Assembly: GCF_030272615.1 (NCBI RefSeq)
Contig: NC_081412.1
Location: 23,995,860-24,059,859 of the forward strand
Direction of reading: 5' to 3'
Length of the DNA: 64,000 bases
Source of the DNA: Cryptomeria japonica
Taxonomy: Eukaryota > Streptophyta > Pinopsida > Cupressales > Cupressaceae
Of the stretch, positions 36,487 through 48,731 are shown in pieces. Each line of letters starts with the position of its first letter. Position 1 is the first letter of the stretch. Under the pieces are notes generated by a model, which saw only the letters and a program-made list of their open reading frames with translations, was not told the DNA's origin and did no database searches. A program made the position numbers and the translations under genes.

Positions 36487-36594
36487 CTGGCCAGTTTTGG
36501 TTCTATTTGTTGGGTACAGAGTTTTTTGAGCTAATCAAGGTTTGAGTGGGAGCTTGTGCAGAGTATTTCATTTCTGTATTGCAGGATTGTAAAG

Positions 36595-39500
36595 ATGGCA
36601 AGCATATCAGGGAGGATTGACGTAGAAATTTTTTTTGGCACAAACTTTGAAATGTGGAAGTTGAAGATGGAAGATCTGTTGATTGATCGAGATCTATGGG
36701 ATGCAGTGGATGAGAATAAGTCAAGGTCCGCAAATCCGACTTTATCTGCACAATATGATGTAATAGATAGAAAAGCTAAAGGTCTTATAAGATTGTGTCT
36801 TGCAGACTCAGTTATGATTAATTTCCACAAAGAATCTACTGTGAAGAAGCTTTGGAAGAAGCTAAGTGAGATCTACCAAGAAAAATCACTTGTGAATAAA
36901 ATTTTCTTGAGGAAGAAATTGTACTCCTTGAGAATGGAAGAAGGTGGACGAATTTCTGAGCATCTAGAAAGTTTTAATATGTTGGTGACTCAGTTGACCT
37001 CAGTAGGGGTATCGATGGATGAAGAAGAAAGGTGCCAAATCTTGCTATGTTCATTGCCAGAATCATGGGATAGCCTTGTGATGGCTATAGGGAGCATTGC
37101 AGTTGTCTTGAAGACAAAGGATGTTGTTGGTTCTCTACTTTCTAAGGAGATGAGAAGGAAGGTCTCTCTAAATGCTAAAGAGGCTTTGAGTGTTCAAGGA
37201 AGACCAAAAGAAAGAGGAAAGAATGAAAAGAAGAATGGTCGTTCTAAGTCCAAGAATAAGGGGAGATCAAAATCTCTTGGTAAGTCCAAGGCAATTTGCT
37301 GGAATTGTGGAAAGCCCAAACATTTCTAAAAGGATTGTAAAGAAGAAAAGAAGAAAAAGAAGAAGAAGCAAGATTTTGATTTTGAGTTTGAGAAGGAAGA
37401 TGGAGATGCTTTTAATGCAACCTTGGCCACTCATGCAGGTGACAATGCATGGTTGATAGACTCAGGTGCATCTTTCCACATGACTCCTATTAGAAACTGG
37501 TTTAGTAAGTATGAAAAATTTAATGGTGGTAAGGTGTATTTGGGTGATAACTCCTTTCTTGATATTGTTGGTCATGGAAGTGTTCATGTTAAATTTTCTG
37601 ATGGTAGAACTAGAAGATTTGATGGTGTCTTGCATATCCGGGGACTAGCAAGAAATTTGTTATCTGTTAGCAAACTAATAGATGCGGGTGTGCATGTATA
37701 GTTTTCTGAAGCATGTGTGAAAATGGTGAGAGGTGCTATGGTGATAGCAAGAGGAAGGAGAATGGGTACATTGTACCAGCTTGATGCATGCACAATTGAG
37801 TGCAATAGCACTTCTGATAAGACTGTGATAAAGACTATGTTGAAAAATGAGAAGGTGTCTCTTTCAACAGATGGTCATGGTTTTTGGGTACCCAAGGGTG
37901 CTTTGTCTACCGAATCAAAGTTGCCTACAAAGAAGACCATGTTTTGGCACCAAAGACTTGGTCACATAGGTGAGAAGGGTCTATGGACTTTGAAAAATAA
38001 CAACCTTGTTAATGGGTTGAATGATTGCAATCTTGAATTTGATTTTTGTGAGCATTGTATTTATGGAAAACAAAACCGCATTCAGTTTTACTCTAGTTCT
38101 TATAAGTCTTCAAGTGTTTTGGATCTAATCCATTCAGATGTATTTGGTCCACTTGATGTTTCTTCTATTGGTAAATCAATTTATTATGTTTCTTTCATTC
38201 ATGATTTCAGTAGAAGAACATAGGTTTATTTTCTTAAGAGTAAAGATGAAGTTTTCATTCATTTCAAATAATTTAAAGCAACAGTTGAGTTGCAGACTAG
38301 AAAGAAGATAAAATGTTTAAGGATAGATAATGGCGGTGAATATTGCTCAAATGATTTTGATACATTTTGTAAAGATTGTGGTATTAAGAGACAAAAGACA
38401 ACTCCGTATTCTCCACAACAGAATGGAGTTGCAGAAAGAATGAACAAGACCTTGATGGAGAAGGCTAGGAGTATGCTAAGTGGTGCTGGTCTAGAACAAA
38501 ATTTCTAGGCTGAAGCTATAGCCACTGCTTGCTACTTGATAAACAAGTCTCCTATATCAGCTCTTGTTGATAAAACACCAATGGAAGTGTGGTTGGGCCA
38601 CAAGCCTTCACTTAGTCATTTGAGAGTTTTTGGTTGTGAGGCATATGCTCATGTGTCAAAGGAGAAGTGGAAAAAATTGGATAACAAAGATATTAAATGA
38701 ATATTCATTGGATATAGTTATATTGTGAAATGATACAAGCTTTGGGATCCTGTTGCACAAAAGGTATTTTATTCCAGAAGTGTTATTTTTAGAGAAACTA
38801 AGTCTTCTTCTGTTACAGTGCAGCCAGAATAAAAGGAAGAAAAGAAAGATGTGATTCAACTACCTGCTACACTTGAACAAGTTGAATTGAGGCCCTTAGA
38901 AAGACATGAAGTTGATGAGAGCTCTACGAGTTTAGAATCATCAGAGGAACTTGAACCTGAACCTGAACCTGAACTTGTTCAAAGGTCTACTAGACAAAGA
39001 AAACCACCTGAAAAGTATGGATATTCTCCTGATGATTGGAGATGCATATTTTCTTTGAATGTTAATATTGATGAGCCGAAATCTATAGAAGAGACTCTTG
39101 GTTTGAATGATTTAGAGTCTTGGAAAATTGCCATGGAATGGAAAATCTTAAGAAGAATGACACATGGGACCTTGTACCATTGCCTGAAGGATAAAATCCT
39201 GTTGGTTGCAAATGGGTGTTCAAAAAAAAGATAGGTTCAGATAAAATAATTGAGAAGTACAAAGCACGTTTGGTTGCAAAAGGTTACTCCCAGGTTGAGG
39301 GAGTAGATTATGGTGAGATTTTTTCTCCTATAGCCAAAATGAAATCCATTTGTTTCTTGCTTTCTATTGCAGCAGCTTATGATCTAGAGATCGAGCAAAT
39401 GGATGTGAAAACAACTTTTCTTCATAGAGATTTGGAGGAAGAAATTTATATGACACAACCAAAGCACTATGTGGTAAAAGGTAAAAGTAATTTCGTTTGT

Positions 39501-40602
39501 AAGTTGAAGAAATCCTTGTATGGTTTAAAACAGAGTCCTAGGATGTGGTACCAGAAGTTTGATACATATGTATTGAGTTTGGAGTTTGTGCGGTCTAAAT
39601 TTAATCATTGTATATATTTCAAATATGATGGTGATCGTTTCCTGGTTATTGCCTTGTAGGTTGATGACATGTTTATTGGGAAAGGAAAAGGTTTGATTGC
39701 AGAATTAAAATCTCAACTCTCAGTGAAATTTGATATGAAAGACCTTGGTGCAGTGAGACACATTCTGGGAATGGATATTGTAAGAGATAGGTAAAACATG
39801 AAAAAGCTTTGGCTAGGCCAGAGTAAATATGTTGGTACTTTTCTGAGAAGATTTAATATGCAAGATTCTAGACCATTGAGTGTTCCTGTTACAATGGGAA
39901 CAAAGCTTTCTAGTTCACAGTGTCTTACATCCCCATTGGAGATGGAAGAGATGAGTCGAGTACCATACCAAATTGTTGTTGGAAGTTTGATGTATGCTAT
40001 GGTTTGTACAAGACCAGACATTGCCCAAGTAGTGGGAGTTATTTCCCGTTACATGTCTAATCCAGGAAGAGCACATTGGGATGCAATAAAAAGAGTTTTC
40101 AGATACTTATGGGGTACCTCAGAGTACTCTATTTGTTTTCATGGAACAGGAAATGGGAATTCATTGGATATTAGAGTCTTTGTGGATTCAGACTGGGCTG
40201 GTGATGTTGATAGAAGAAGATCCACCAGTGCATATGTGTTTACAATATTTGGTGGTGCAATTAGTTGGATGAGCAAGTGACAGGCTGTGGTCGCTTTGTC
40301 CACTACAGAGGCAGAGTATATGGCAGCTACTCATGGCTGCAAGGAAGCCATTTGGCTCAAGAGATTGTGTTTAGATATAGAGTTTAAACAGGGCACAATG
40401 ACAATTTATAGTGATAGTCAGAGTGCAATCTGCCTAGCAAAGAACCCGACTTTTCATGTTAGGACCAAACACATTGATGTACAATATCATTTTGTGAGAG
40501 ATATGGTTGAGGATGGCAGGGTGAAACTGGAGAAGGTAGAAACTTTGGTGAATGTTGCTAGTTCATTAACTAAGCCCGTGAGCACAGAGAAGTTTAGATG
40601 GT
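36595..40602 (+). pseudogene. Copia 1 gag-pol polyprotein relic
   Basis: Starts at ATG 36595 (MASISGRIDVE). Order of domains is Ty1/copia: gag with the zinc knuckle CWNCGKPKHF, a TAA, then KDC near 37300-37340; protease LIDSGASFHMT near 37450; integrase zinc region HQRLGHIGEKG near 37950, catalytic part with LIHSDVFGP and IDNGGEYCS...PQQNGVAERMN; reverse transcriptase [24 protein letters not shown] and LYGLKQ near 39250-39540, with the YVDD site damaged (TAG then VDDM near 39657); RNase H STTEAEYMA and TKHIDVQYHFVRD to 40600. One frame shift lies near 39140. In-frame stops include 37327-37329, 37699-37701, 38221-38223 and 38506-38508; several replace Trp, Arg or Gln by single C-to-T or G-to-A changes. 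It ends abruptly at KFRW because element M inserted there. The residues look Tork/Tnt1-like, but that placing is tentative. Confidence 0.92.
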
Positions 40603-40744
40603 GGGTATGTGCAGAAAGATGGTATTTAGAAAAGTGGACACCACCCAAAAAAAAAATGGAAAAACAAGCAACGCGTACGTGGTTCTAAAATTTGAAATTC
40701 CCACGTACGCGCTTAGGTTTGTTCTTCCCGAGCCTAGAGAAGGT

Positions 40745-40850
40745 AGCGCGTATGCGTTGATTTTTAAAAAATGAGCACGTACATGCTACACCTTGGAAAA
40801 TGAGCGTGTACGCACTGCTCATAGGAAAATGAGCGCATACGCGATAATAA
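40745..40850. repeat. Subterminal ~29-bp repeats of element M
   Basis: GGAAAATGAGCGYRTACGC-like units repeat three to four times, the reverse complement of the block at 8944-9056 in element L. They lie between the terminus and the first exon of gene B. Confidence 0.72.
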
Positions 40851-40999
40851 TCCAAATATAACCGTGTATGCAGTGCCAGTTAAAAAAAGTTTTTTAAAAA
40901 AATAGGTCTCATTTACCCTTGAATAGCGCGTTTTTAATTTGTTTTTTTTCATTTCCTCTCCTAAACCGCGAACAGGGTGGTAGATTTGTCCTCCAAGCT

Positions 41000-41850
41000 A
41001 TGGATCAAGGTTAGTTTTTGTTTATTTTTGTCTTTCTTTCCCGTTTGTTCAATTTGTTTTACATTTTGAATTTAATTTCATTAATTTTGATTATATTTTT
41101 TCATTTTTTGTTTCAGAAACTAGATTCTTCTAATCCACAACAAGAACAACCAAATGCACCTCCTGAAAACCCACAAGAACAACCAAATGCACATCCTAAA
41201 AATCCACAAGAACAACCCCCAATTTCTACTTTTGACCACACACCCAAAACATAAGAGCAATTAATTAATCAGTTAGGACAAAATACATCTAAAATCAATA
41301 GACTGATTGTTAAATTGAAAAAATCTGAACTTGAGCATCATCAATCCCTTGCCACTAGTCTAGAAAAATTAGCTAGTGGTGCCATAGTTGTTTCCACAGA
41401 AATTACCAAATGGGGAATCTTTAGGGATAGGTGTCGTCAATTCTATGCTGATGGGCTATCATACGATGGAGTAAAAAACAAAAATATTACTAAAGAACAA
41501 ATATGTGCCCTTTTCATTGATCCCAAAATTGGTCAGTCATTACCTCTTAATACAAAGAGGTTTCCCATACATTGGTGTACCAATGTGCAGATGAAGAATC
41601 TTTTTTGGCAGAGGTGGTGGATGGTCTTTGATGACCAACTTGTAGTAATTATGAGGTGCCATTATATTTTTTGAGAAAATTATATTGTGAGTTTGTGCTC
41701 AATGTGCGCCCAAACAATTTTGACATGAGAGAGTTCCATGGTAGAGGTGGTGGATCTGCCCAAGATAGACCTGGAGCCCGTAGGCGATTACCCGCGGAGA
41801 GTCGCCGCTACCTAGCACCCAAAACCAAGGTGCATCAGGCTGTCCCAATA
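41000..41850 (+). pseudogene. Gene B, copy 2 (element M), 5' part
   Basis: Exon 1 is ATGGATCAAG at 41000-41009. The intron is 41010-41123 (GTTAG...CTAG), and exon 2 opens in frame with DSSNPQQEQPNAPPENP. This is the best-preserved start of gene B in the window and defines the protein N-terminus (MDQ then DSSNP). The Gln/Pro/Asn repeats, coiled-coil-like stretch, RFPIHWC...RWWMVFD core and GRGGGSAQDRPGARRRLP follow. Damage: a TAA at 41252-41254 where L has a Gln codon, and a one-base loss near 41635 just after RWWMVFD. The exon is cut at 41850 by element R and resumes at 62273. The role is unknown; a DNA-binding accessory to gene A is an inference from position. Confidence 0.7.
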
Positions 41851-41880
41851 GGGTATGTGCACCAAGTTGTGGTATCAAAA
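41851..41880 (+). repeat. Left terminal inverted repeat of element R
   Basis: Starts GGGTATGTGCACCAAGTTGT and continues to TATCAAAA. Pairs with 62243-62272 with three mismatches in 30. Similarity continues weakly inward (a GATGCCAC / GGTGCCAC block). Confidence 0.92.
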
Positions 41881-42725
41881 GGGGGTCTTAAGATGCCACT
41901 TTTTTTCTGAAATCAACAAAGTCTGAACTTCAACGACAAATTAAAGATAGTTACACTCCAAATTTGAAGATGCAACAACAACAAGAGTCAGAGTGCTTCG
42001 AGTCTACTTTCTAAACTACTAATTTTTTTTGAAAATGGTGGAGATTAAGGGCTTCAAAAAAGGGGGCCAAAAAAAGTGGTCCTATTTTTATGCAAAAAAC
42101 ATAACATAGCGTCTGTTGTGGCCCCCCTAAAATGTTAACTTTTTTTTTGAATTTTTAAAATCACTTTGGTGAGAAATTAGCTAACACCTTGAAGTTTATG
42201 CCAGAATTTTCAGCTAATTTTTTAATGAGTATATGATATTTTACTAATTTTCAAAGTGGACACATCTTGAAAAACAGAAATTTGAGCGTGCTCCCCCCTA
42301 AAATCATTGAAAACAAATCAAAAATCAATTTTATTTTTTTTAAATTGTGTAGAATGGAGTCTAGTTTCTAAAAATGTAATTTTTTTCAAAATCTGATGAA
42401 CGTGTAAAAATCTAGACCCAAAGTAGTGCATGTTGGTTTTTGACAAAAAACGGACACACTAACAAAAGAAATTATAGATGAAAGACTTAACGAAATCAAA
42501 ATTTGAAATAAGTTACATTTTTGGATAGCTAAGAGGGAGCTCAAGTTTACCACAATATTTTTTTTTAACTTCATTGAAACACGTGCAAACTTGATGGAGA
42601 GCATGACCAAAAATATGTCAAAATTTTCAATGTTCTGACAAAAACACGTCTCTAGCCTGAAATGGTCGTCCAAACCTTTGGGTTGGATGCCCAAGGCAAA
42701 TCCAAACCATAGGTTTGGTGTTTCC
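41881..42725. other. Subterminal noncoding region of element R
   Basis: A/T-rich with runs of T and A and a few G-runs (for example AAAAAGGGGGCCAAAAAAAG near 42058). No gene is supported. The start carries degenerate terminal repeat sequence. Confidence 0.4.
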
Positions 42726-43115
42726 CAAAGCGGGACATTTGGCGCTCGCCAAATATGGTGAGCGCCCTATTTGGCGTGTGCCAAATATGATGAATGGATA
42801 TTCCATTTGACGCGCACCAAATTTGGTCCATATTCCACATTTGGCGGGCACCAAATGTGGATGAAGAGGGAGATAGCTCGAGGGATAGCAAAATAAGGGA
42901 ATTGTGAGAGCTCGAAAGGGGAGGGACAAAGAAGAGTATGTATCTATAAGAATGAAGAGCCCGAGAAGAGGTAAGGGGAGAGAGAGAATATGAGATCTAG
43001 TTCATAGAGAGAGATGGAACTACGAGGGAAGGGAGATAAAGAAGGGAGAGGTGAGATGGGGGTTTCTATGTACACATTTGGCACTCTCCCTATTTGGCGT
43101 GCGCCAAATGTGGAA
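42726..43115. repeat. TTTGGC...GCCAAA palindrome cluster, left block
   Basis: Palindromic phrases such as TTTGGCGCTCGCCAAATATG, TTTGGCGTGTGCCAAATATG, TTTGACGCGCACCAAA and TTTGGCGGGCACCAAATG follow one another between 42738 and 42860 and again near 43077-43112. The same core appears on the far side of the 90-bp array at 55165-55350. Confidence 0.85.
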
Positions 43116-43203
43116 TAGATACAAACTCTTCTTTGTCCCTCCCCTCTCTAGCTCTCACAATTCCCTTATTCTCCTATCCCTCGAGCTATCTCCCTCTTCA
43201 TCC
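42859..43203. repeat. 79-bp inverted repeat with ~190-bp loop
   Basis: Arm 42859-42937 (GGATGAAGAGGGAGATAGCT...) and arm 43125-43203 (...AGCTATCTCCCTCTTCATCC) are reverse complements with about six differences. The loop is purine-rich (GAGAG runs). The arms lie among the TTTGGC palindromes. Confidence 0.9.
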
Positions 43204-43270
43204 TTACACCCATCTAATTCCCTCTCTCACCTCTTTCCCTCAGTTTTTTCCTCACTCCCTCCTCTCTCTA

Positions 43271-44107
43271 GGTCCTAAGGGGTCATAGGACACCATATGA
43301 CCCTTTAGGACACAAAATGACCCCTAACGACACCTAAGGGGTCATATGGTGTCCTAAGGGGTCATGGGACACCATATGACCTCTTAGGTTACCATAGGAC
43401 CCATAAAGACACCATCTTTTGTCCTAAGTGGTCATAGGACACCATATGACCCCTTAGGACACCATAGGACACATAACGACACCATATGGTGTCTTATGGG
43501 TTATAGGACACCATATGACCCCTTAGGTGTCGTTAGGGGTCATATTGTGTCATAAGGGGTTATATGGTGTCCTATGACCCCTTAGGACACCATACGACCC
43601 ATAATGACACCATATTGTGTCCTAAAGGGTCATATGGTGTCCTAAAGGGTCATAGGAAACCATATGACCCCTTATGACACCATACGACCCATAAAAACAC
43701 CCTATTGTGTCCTAAGGGGTCATATGGTGTCCTAAGGGGTCATAGGACACCATATGACCCCTTACGACACCATACGACCCATAATGACACACTAATGTGT
43801 CCTAGGGGGTCATATGGTGTCCTAAGGGGTCATAAGACACCATATGACCCCTTAGGACACCATACAACCCATAACGACACCCTATTGTGTCCTAGGGGGT
43901 CATATGGTGTCCTAAGGGGTCATAGAACACCATATGACCCCTTACAACACCATACGACCCATAACGACACCTAAGCGGTCATATGGTGTCCTACGGCCCC
44001 ATAGGACACCATATGACCCCTTAGGTGTCCATACGACCCATAACAACACCATATTGTGTCCTAAGGGGTCATATGGTGTCCTAAGGGGTCATAGGACACC
44101 ATATGAC
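43271..44107. repeat. 90-bp palindromic array, left part
   Basis: The unit is built from GGGGTCATATGGTGTCCTA, a short spacer, TAGGACACCATATGACCCC, then an ACACCATACGACCCATAACG phrase. The first two are perfect inverses of 19 bases. Copies are less regular at this edge and settle into a 90-bp period. The array is cut at 44107 by an LTR and resumes at 52074; ATGAC is duplicated on both sides. Confidence 0.95.
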
Positions 44108-44170
44108 TGTAATATCCCACTAATTTTTTTTTTGTTTTTTTAGGTCAATAGCAATTCATCCACAACAATT

Positions 44171-44487
44171 TGTAGGATTTGAGAAATACAAATCCACAGA
44201 ACCCAAAGAAACCTGCATGCAAAAAACCTGTCACAGAGAAAGAGAGAGAACAAAACAAGGGTTTTGGCTCTGACAAAGTGAAAAGATTTATTATCAGAGA
44301 AAAATGAATCAAGAAGTTGCAATAATACAAGAGATCAATCCTTATAAAGGAGATCAACACCGAAAGGAAAACCTAACCCTAAGGTGAGTGCATTTAATAA
44401 TTAAATATTAATTATTAAATGACTAATATATGCATAAAGTGAAATCTTAAGAGGACAGTAAAGTTAATTAATTACTTTACTCTAACA
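44171..44487 (-). repeat. 3' LTR of copia 2
   Basis: 317 bp, begins TGTAGGATTTGAGAAATACA on the plus strand and ends CTCTAACA. Nearly identical to 49909-50225. The region near 44395-44420 is an AT palindrome (TTTAATAATTAAATATTAAT). Confidence 0.97.
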
Positions 44488-44496
44488 CCCCCCCTT
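44488..44496 (-). other. Polypurine tract of copia 2
   Basis: Minus strand AAGGGGGGG immediately before the 3' LTR. It primes plus-strand DNA synthesis in LTR elements. Confidence 0.88.
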
Positions 44497-44708
44497 AAGA
44501 TGAGCTACAATGCAGCTACAAACAATGCAGAAGAAAGCAAAGGAACTACAATGCAATAGAGGGTCTCGACAACAAGGCCTGATCAGGTACCCGAATACAA
44601 GAAAATCTCTATAAAGCGGAGTAAAGGAGAAAACCCAGTGGGAAAAAACTCCTCTCCAAAAAGAGATAAAGAATCATGCTGAAAAGAAAACATGAAGGAA
44701 GGAAGGCC

Positions 44709-47700
44709 TCACTGAGACCCCCCAAGGACAACTTCCTTCACCCCAAGAATGGAGCACAACTGAAGATAGCGCAGAGATGCCAAAGGTTTAGTGAAGATGT
44801 CTGCAACTTGCTCCTCTGTAGGAATGTACTCCAAGATGAGAGAACCATCCTGAATCAACTGCCTGATGAATTGCATGTGGATTTCAATGTGCTTTGTCCG
44901 CTGATGCTCCACTAGGTTGCAAGAAATGTGAATGGAACTCTGATTGTCACACCAAAGAATAGTGGGACAATATGGAGGAAACCCAAACTCTGTCATCAAC
45001 TGCCAAAGCCATAAAACCTCCTGACTGGCTAACACTGCTGCACGGTACTCAACCTTTGTAGATGATAATGCAATAGCAGACTGCTTCTTGCAAGACCATG
45101 TGATAGGACCAGAACCAAGGCAAAAAACAAAGCCAGAAGTAGACTTCCGATCATTGACATCACTAGCCCAATCGGAGTCAGTGAAGCCAATGATGTGAGG
45201 GGATCCTGAAGTGTAGTGAATGCCATAATGAGTGGTGCCCCGAATGTACCTCAAAATACGTTTGGCTGCTTGCCAATGGTTCTCATTAGGATCATGGGAG
45301 AACCGAGAGACAAGGCCAACCGCAAAGGAAAGATCAGGACGAGAATGTGTCAGGTACAACAAACTGCCAACCAATTGCCTGTATAAAGTGGGGTCTACTG
45401 AAGGAGTAGAGCAAGTGGAAGACAAAACAACACCTGACTGAAATGGAGTGGGGGTAGACTTGCAATCAAGCATGCCAAATCACTGAAGCATATCAAGAGC
45501 ATATTTCTCCTGAAATATGGAAATCCCATCCGAAGATTGAATAACCTGTAGACCCAGAAAGAAATGCAAGAGACCAAGATCTGTCATTTCAAACTGCTCT
45601 ATTAAAGCTCTCTGAACATGCTGAATCATGGAGGATGAGCTACCTGTAAGGATGAGATCATCTACATATAGCACAAGAATCAAAAGATCACCCTCCTGAT
45701 GTTGAATATACACTATGTGATCGGAATGATAGCATGTGAAGTTAGTGGAAAGCAAGAAAGAGTCCATCTTCTCATACCAAGCCCAAGGGACTTGTTTGAG
45801 ACCATACAATGAACGTCGAAGTCTGCAAACCAAAGAAGTGTCCTGCACCTGAGGCTGCTCCATATAGATCTCCTCATGTAGGTCTCCATGCAAGAAGGCA
45901 CTCTTCACATCCATCTGAAACACTGTCCATCCCTGTGAAGCTGCAAGTGAAAGTACCAGGCGTATAGAATTCATCTTGGCGATAGGAGCAAAGGTCTCAG
46001 AGTAGTCAATACCCTCTACCTAAGAAAACCCCTTCGCAACAAGACGTGCCTTATACTTATCAATAGAACCATCTGCAGCATACTTGGTACGATACACCCA
46101 CTTGCACCGAACCAACTTTCTTCCCTTAGGAAGAGGACAAAGATCCCAAGTATGATTCTTCATCAAAGAAGAATACTCCTCATCCATGGCCCTATCCCAC
46201 TCAAGGTTTCCTGTCGCCTCTGAAAACTTTTGAGGATCATCTGAAATGGCATGACTCAAAAGACTAGAACCAGATGTCTGAGCACGAGTGCAACGAGTAT
46301 CTGAAGGATCACTTGCCAAAGAACTAGCTGCCTCAATAGTGACACGGGCCCACCTCAGAAAAGACGGAGCAACTGGTGGTGGTGGAGATGGTGGATCATC
46401 ATCTACATCATCCTCAAGAGATAAGTAATCCTCAAGAGATGAAGAGGAAGGAGTAGGCAATGAGGGAGAAGCTGGTGATGGAGAATCCATCTGAGGATAG
46501 CGCTCATCAAACTGGACATCCCGCTGAAACAAGACCTCGCTAGAATTAGGATCAAACAACCTGTATGCCTTAATATCCTCACAGTAGCCAACAAATATGA
46601 GTGGTCGGCTCTTCCTCTCCATGGCTTTCCGCTAAGCATCAGGAATAAATGCCCAAGCCTCACTACCAAAAACTCAGAATGTAGAAACATCAGGCTTGAC
46701 ATGGGTCCAAGCCTCCTCAGGAGTCATATGTCGCAATGCCTTATGAGGCATCCGATTCTGAATATAATTGGCACAATTGACTGCCTCAGCCCAAAATGAA
46801 GAACTCATAGCTCGAGACTGTATCATACAATTTGCCATCTCCCGTAAGGTTCTGTTCTTTCTCTCAGCAACACCATTCTGCTGAGGGGTGTAAGGAACTG
46901 TAAACTGATGTTGTAAACCATGCTCGGTGCAAAAATCTCTAAAAGCCTGATTAACATACTCCCCCCCATTATCTGTGCGTATCCTCCTAATAGAAAGTCC
47001 AGATTGCTTCTCCACAAATGTCTTAAAAATCCTGAATGAGTCAAAGACATCAGACTTGTACTTAAGAAAGTACACTCATGTACGTCTGGAGAAGTCATCA
47101 ATAAAAGTGAGCACATAACGGGCCCCTAAAAAGGAAGGAGTCAGAAAGGACATAAGATCACTATGTACCAACTCTAGGGCTGCCCTAGCACGAGAGGCTC
47201 GACCCTTAGGAAAAGGATCTCGATGATGTTTGCCAAGGACACAACCATGACATACACCATCAGTACAATGAATCTGTGGAAGCCCAATCACAAGTGCCTG
47301 TGTACTCATCTACTGTAGATATCTGTAATTGACATGGCCAAAACACTCATGCCAAAGCCTGCTTATTAAATCTGCATGTGCTATAAGAGAGGAACCAACA
47401 GTGTTTGAACTCTCAAAGCCATCAAAGATATATAAGTGAGATGCAGAATCCACACTCCCAGTAGCCACAACCAAGTCAAGATCATGAAGATCTCAAATAA
47501 CCACATCATGAGGTGAGAACTCAACTGTCTTACCAGAGCCAGAGTGGTAAATCTGATAAACGGATAGAAGGTTTGTCAAAATGTCAGGAACCAAAAGCAC
47601 ATCCTGTAGACAACCACCATCCAATGAAACAGTACCGGAACCCTGAACGGAAAGTTGTGCTGAGTCACCAACTGCAATATGTCTAGTGCCTGTAGGGGCA

Positions 47701-48731
47701 AGAGCGGTGACCAAATCCTCTGTGTGTGTCATATGGTGAGAGGCACCAGAATCGAGAATCCAAGTGGATGTTGAGGACAATGCTCGTGCAGAAAGAGCAT
47801 GACCTTTCCCTGTGGGCTGTGAAGGAGGCTGAGGTGCACTGATATTATGTTGCTGCATGGCTTCCTCCAAAGCCTCTAAATGTTTCCAACACCTGGAAAC
47901 GGGATGTCCTTCCTTGCCACAAAAACTGCAAGGATCACCAGATTTCTTCTTAGTCTTGGAGGAAGACTCACCAGACTTTGAAGATTTGCCCTGTTTAGAA
48001 TTGGACTATGGTTTTGAATCAGACTTAGGTGGTGGCTTGGAGGGATTCTCACTAGCCTCTGAATCTTTCTTAGGCTTCGGTTTCTGCTTCTGTTTTCCTT
48101 TGGAGGACTGGGCTACCAATGCTTGGGTCTGTGAACCTGAAAGTGAATCCAACTGCTTAAGCTTAGCTTACTCACGAGTCAGATGATCACAAAAGACCTC
48201 AAAAGAAGGCATGACATGTCGAGCACCCAAGGCATCCATAGTGGAATAGAAGGTCGAAGAGAAGATCTGAAATGGACCCCGAAGCTTGGAGAGGATCAGG
48301 AAAATGCACTCTGTATCAGTCTTAGTCTTACCACAACCCTGCAAGATAGATCTTTGCTGTTTGAACTTCATCAGAAAGTCCTCAATAGAGGGAAAAGAAT
48401 CAGGTACCAAGGAAGTTAACTCTGCCTCAAGCTGCAAAGCTCTAAACTCATTGACAGTACCAAAAAGTCCATCAAACTTGGTCCAAATGGCTCGAGGAGT
48501 GAGACAACCCTCAAGATGAAACTGGAGACTGTCGGAAATGTGTAAAGCCATCAATCTCATAGCCTGATCCATATTGTTCCTGTGCTGCATAACCTTAAAG
48601 GCACATGTCAACTGAGGCTGAACCTCATCCAAACAGGACCATAACCCTCGAGACTGGAGAAGAGTCATCATGCGACCCTTCCAAGTGTGGTAATTATGCG
48701 GTGTGAGAGGTTTAATAGGTCTATCGGCCAT
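44709..48731 (-). pseudogene. Copia 2 gag-pol polyprotein, one frame with nine nonsense codons
   Basis: The whole ~1,340-codon frame is kept from MADRPIKPLTPHNYHTW (48731) to GVKEVVLGGSQ (44709) with no frame shift. Domains in order: gag; zinc knuckle CSFCGKEGHPVSRC near 47900; protease WILDSGASHHMTH near 47760; integrase zinc region and core FIDDFSRRT, RTDNGGEY, PQQNGVAERKNR (47350-46850); reverse transcriptase [37 protein letters not shown] (46050-45650); RNase H SDWASDVNDRKSTSG and TKHIEIHMQFIR (45200-44850). Stops are near 48168, 48003, 47493, 47310, 47076, 46674, 46635, 46020 and 45480. Each is explained by one C-to-T or G-to-A change of Gln, Arg or Trp codons. The catalytic YVDD is intact. 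It cannot make a full protein now. Confidence 0.96.
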
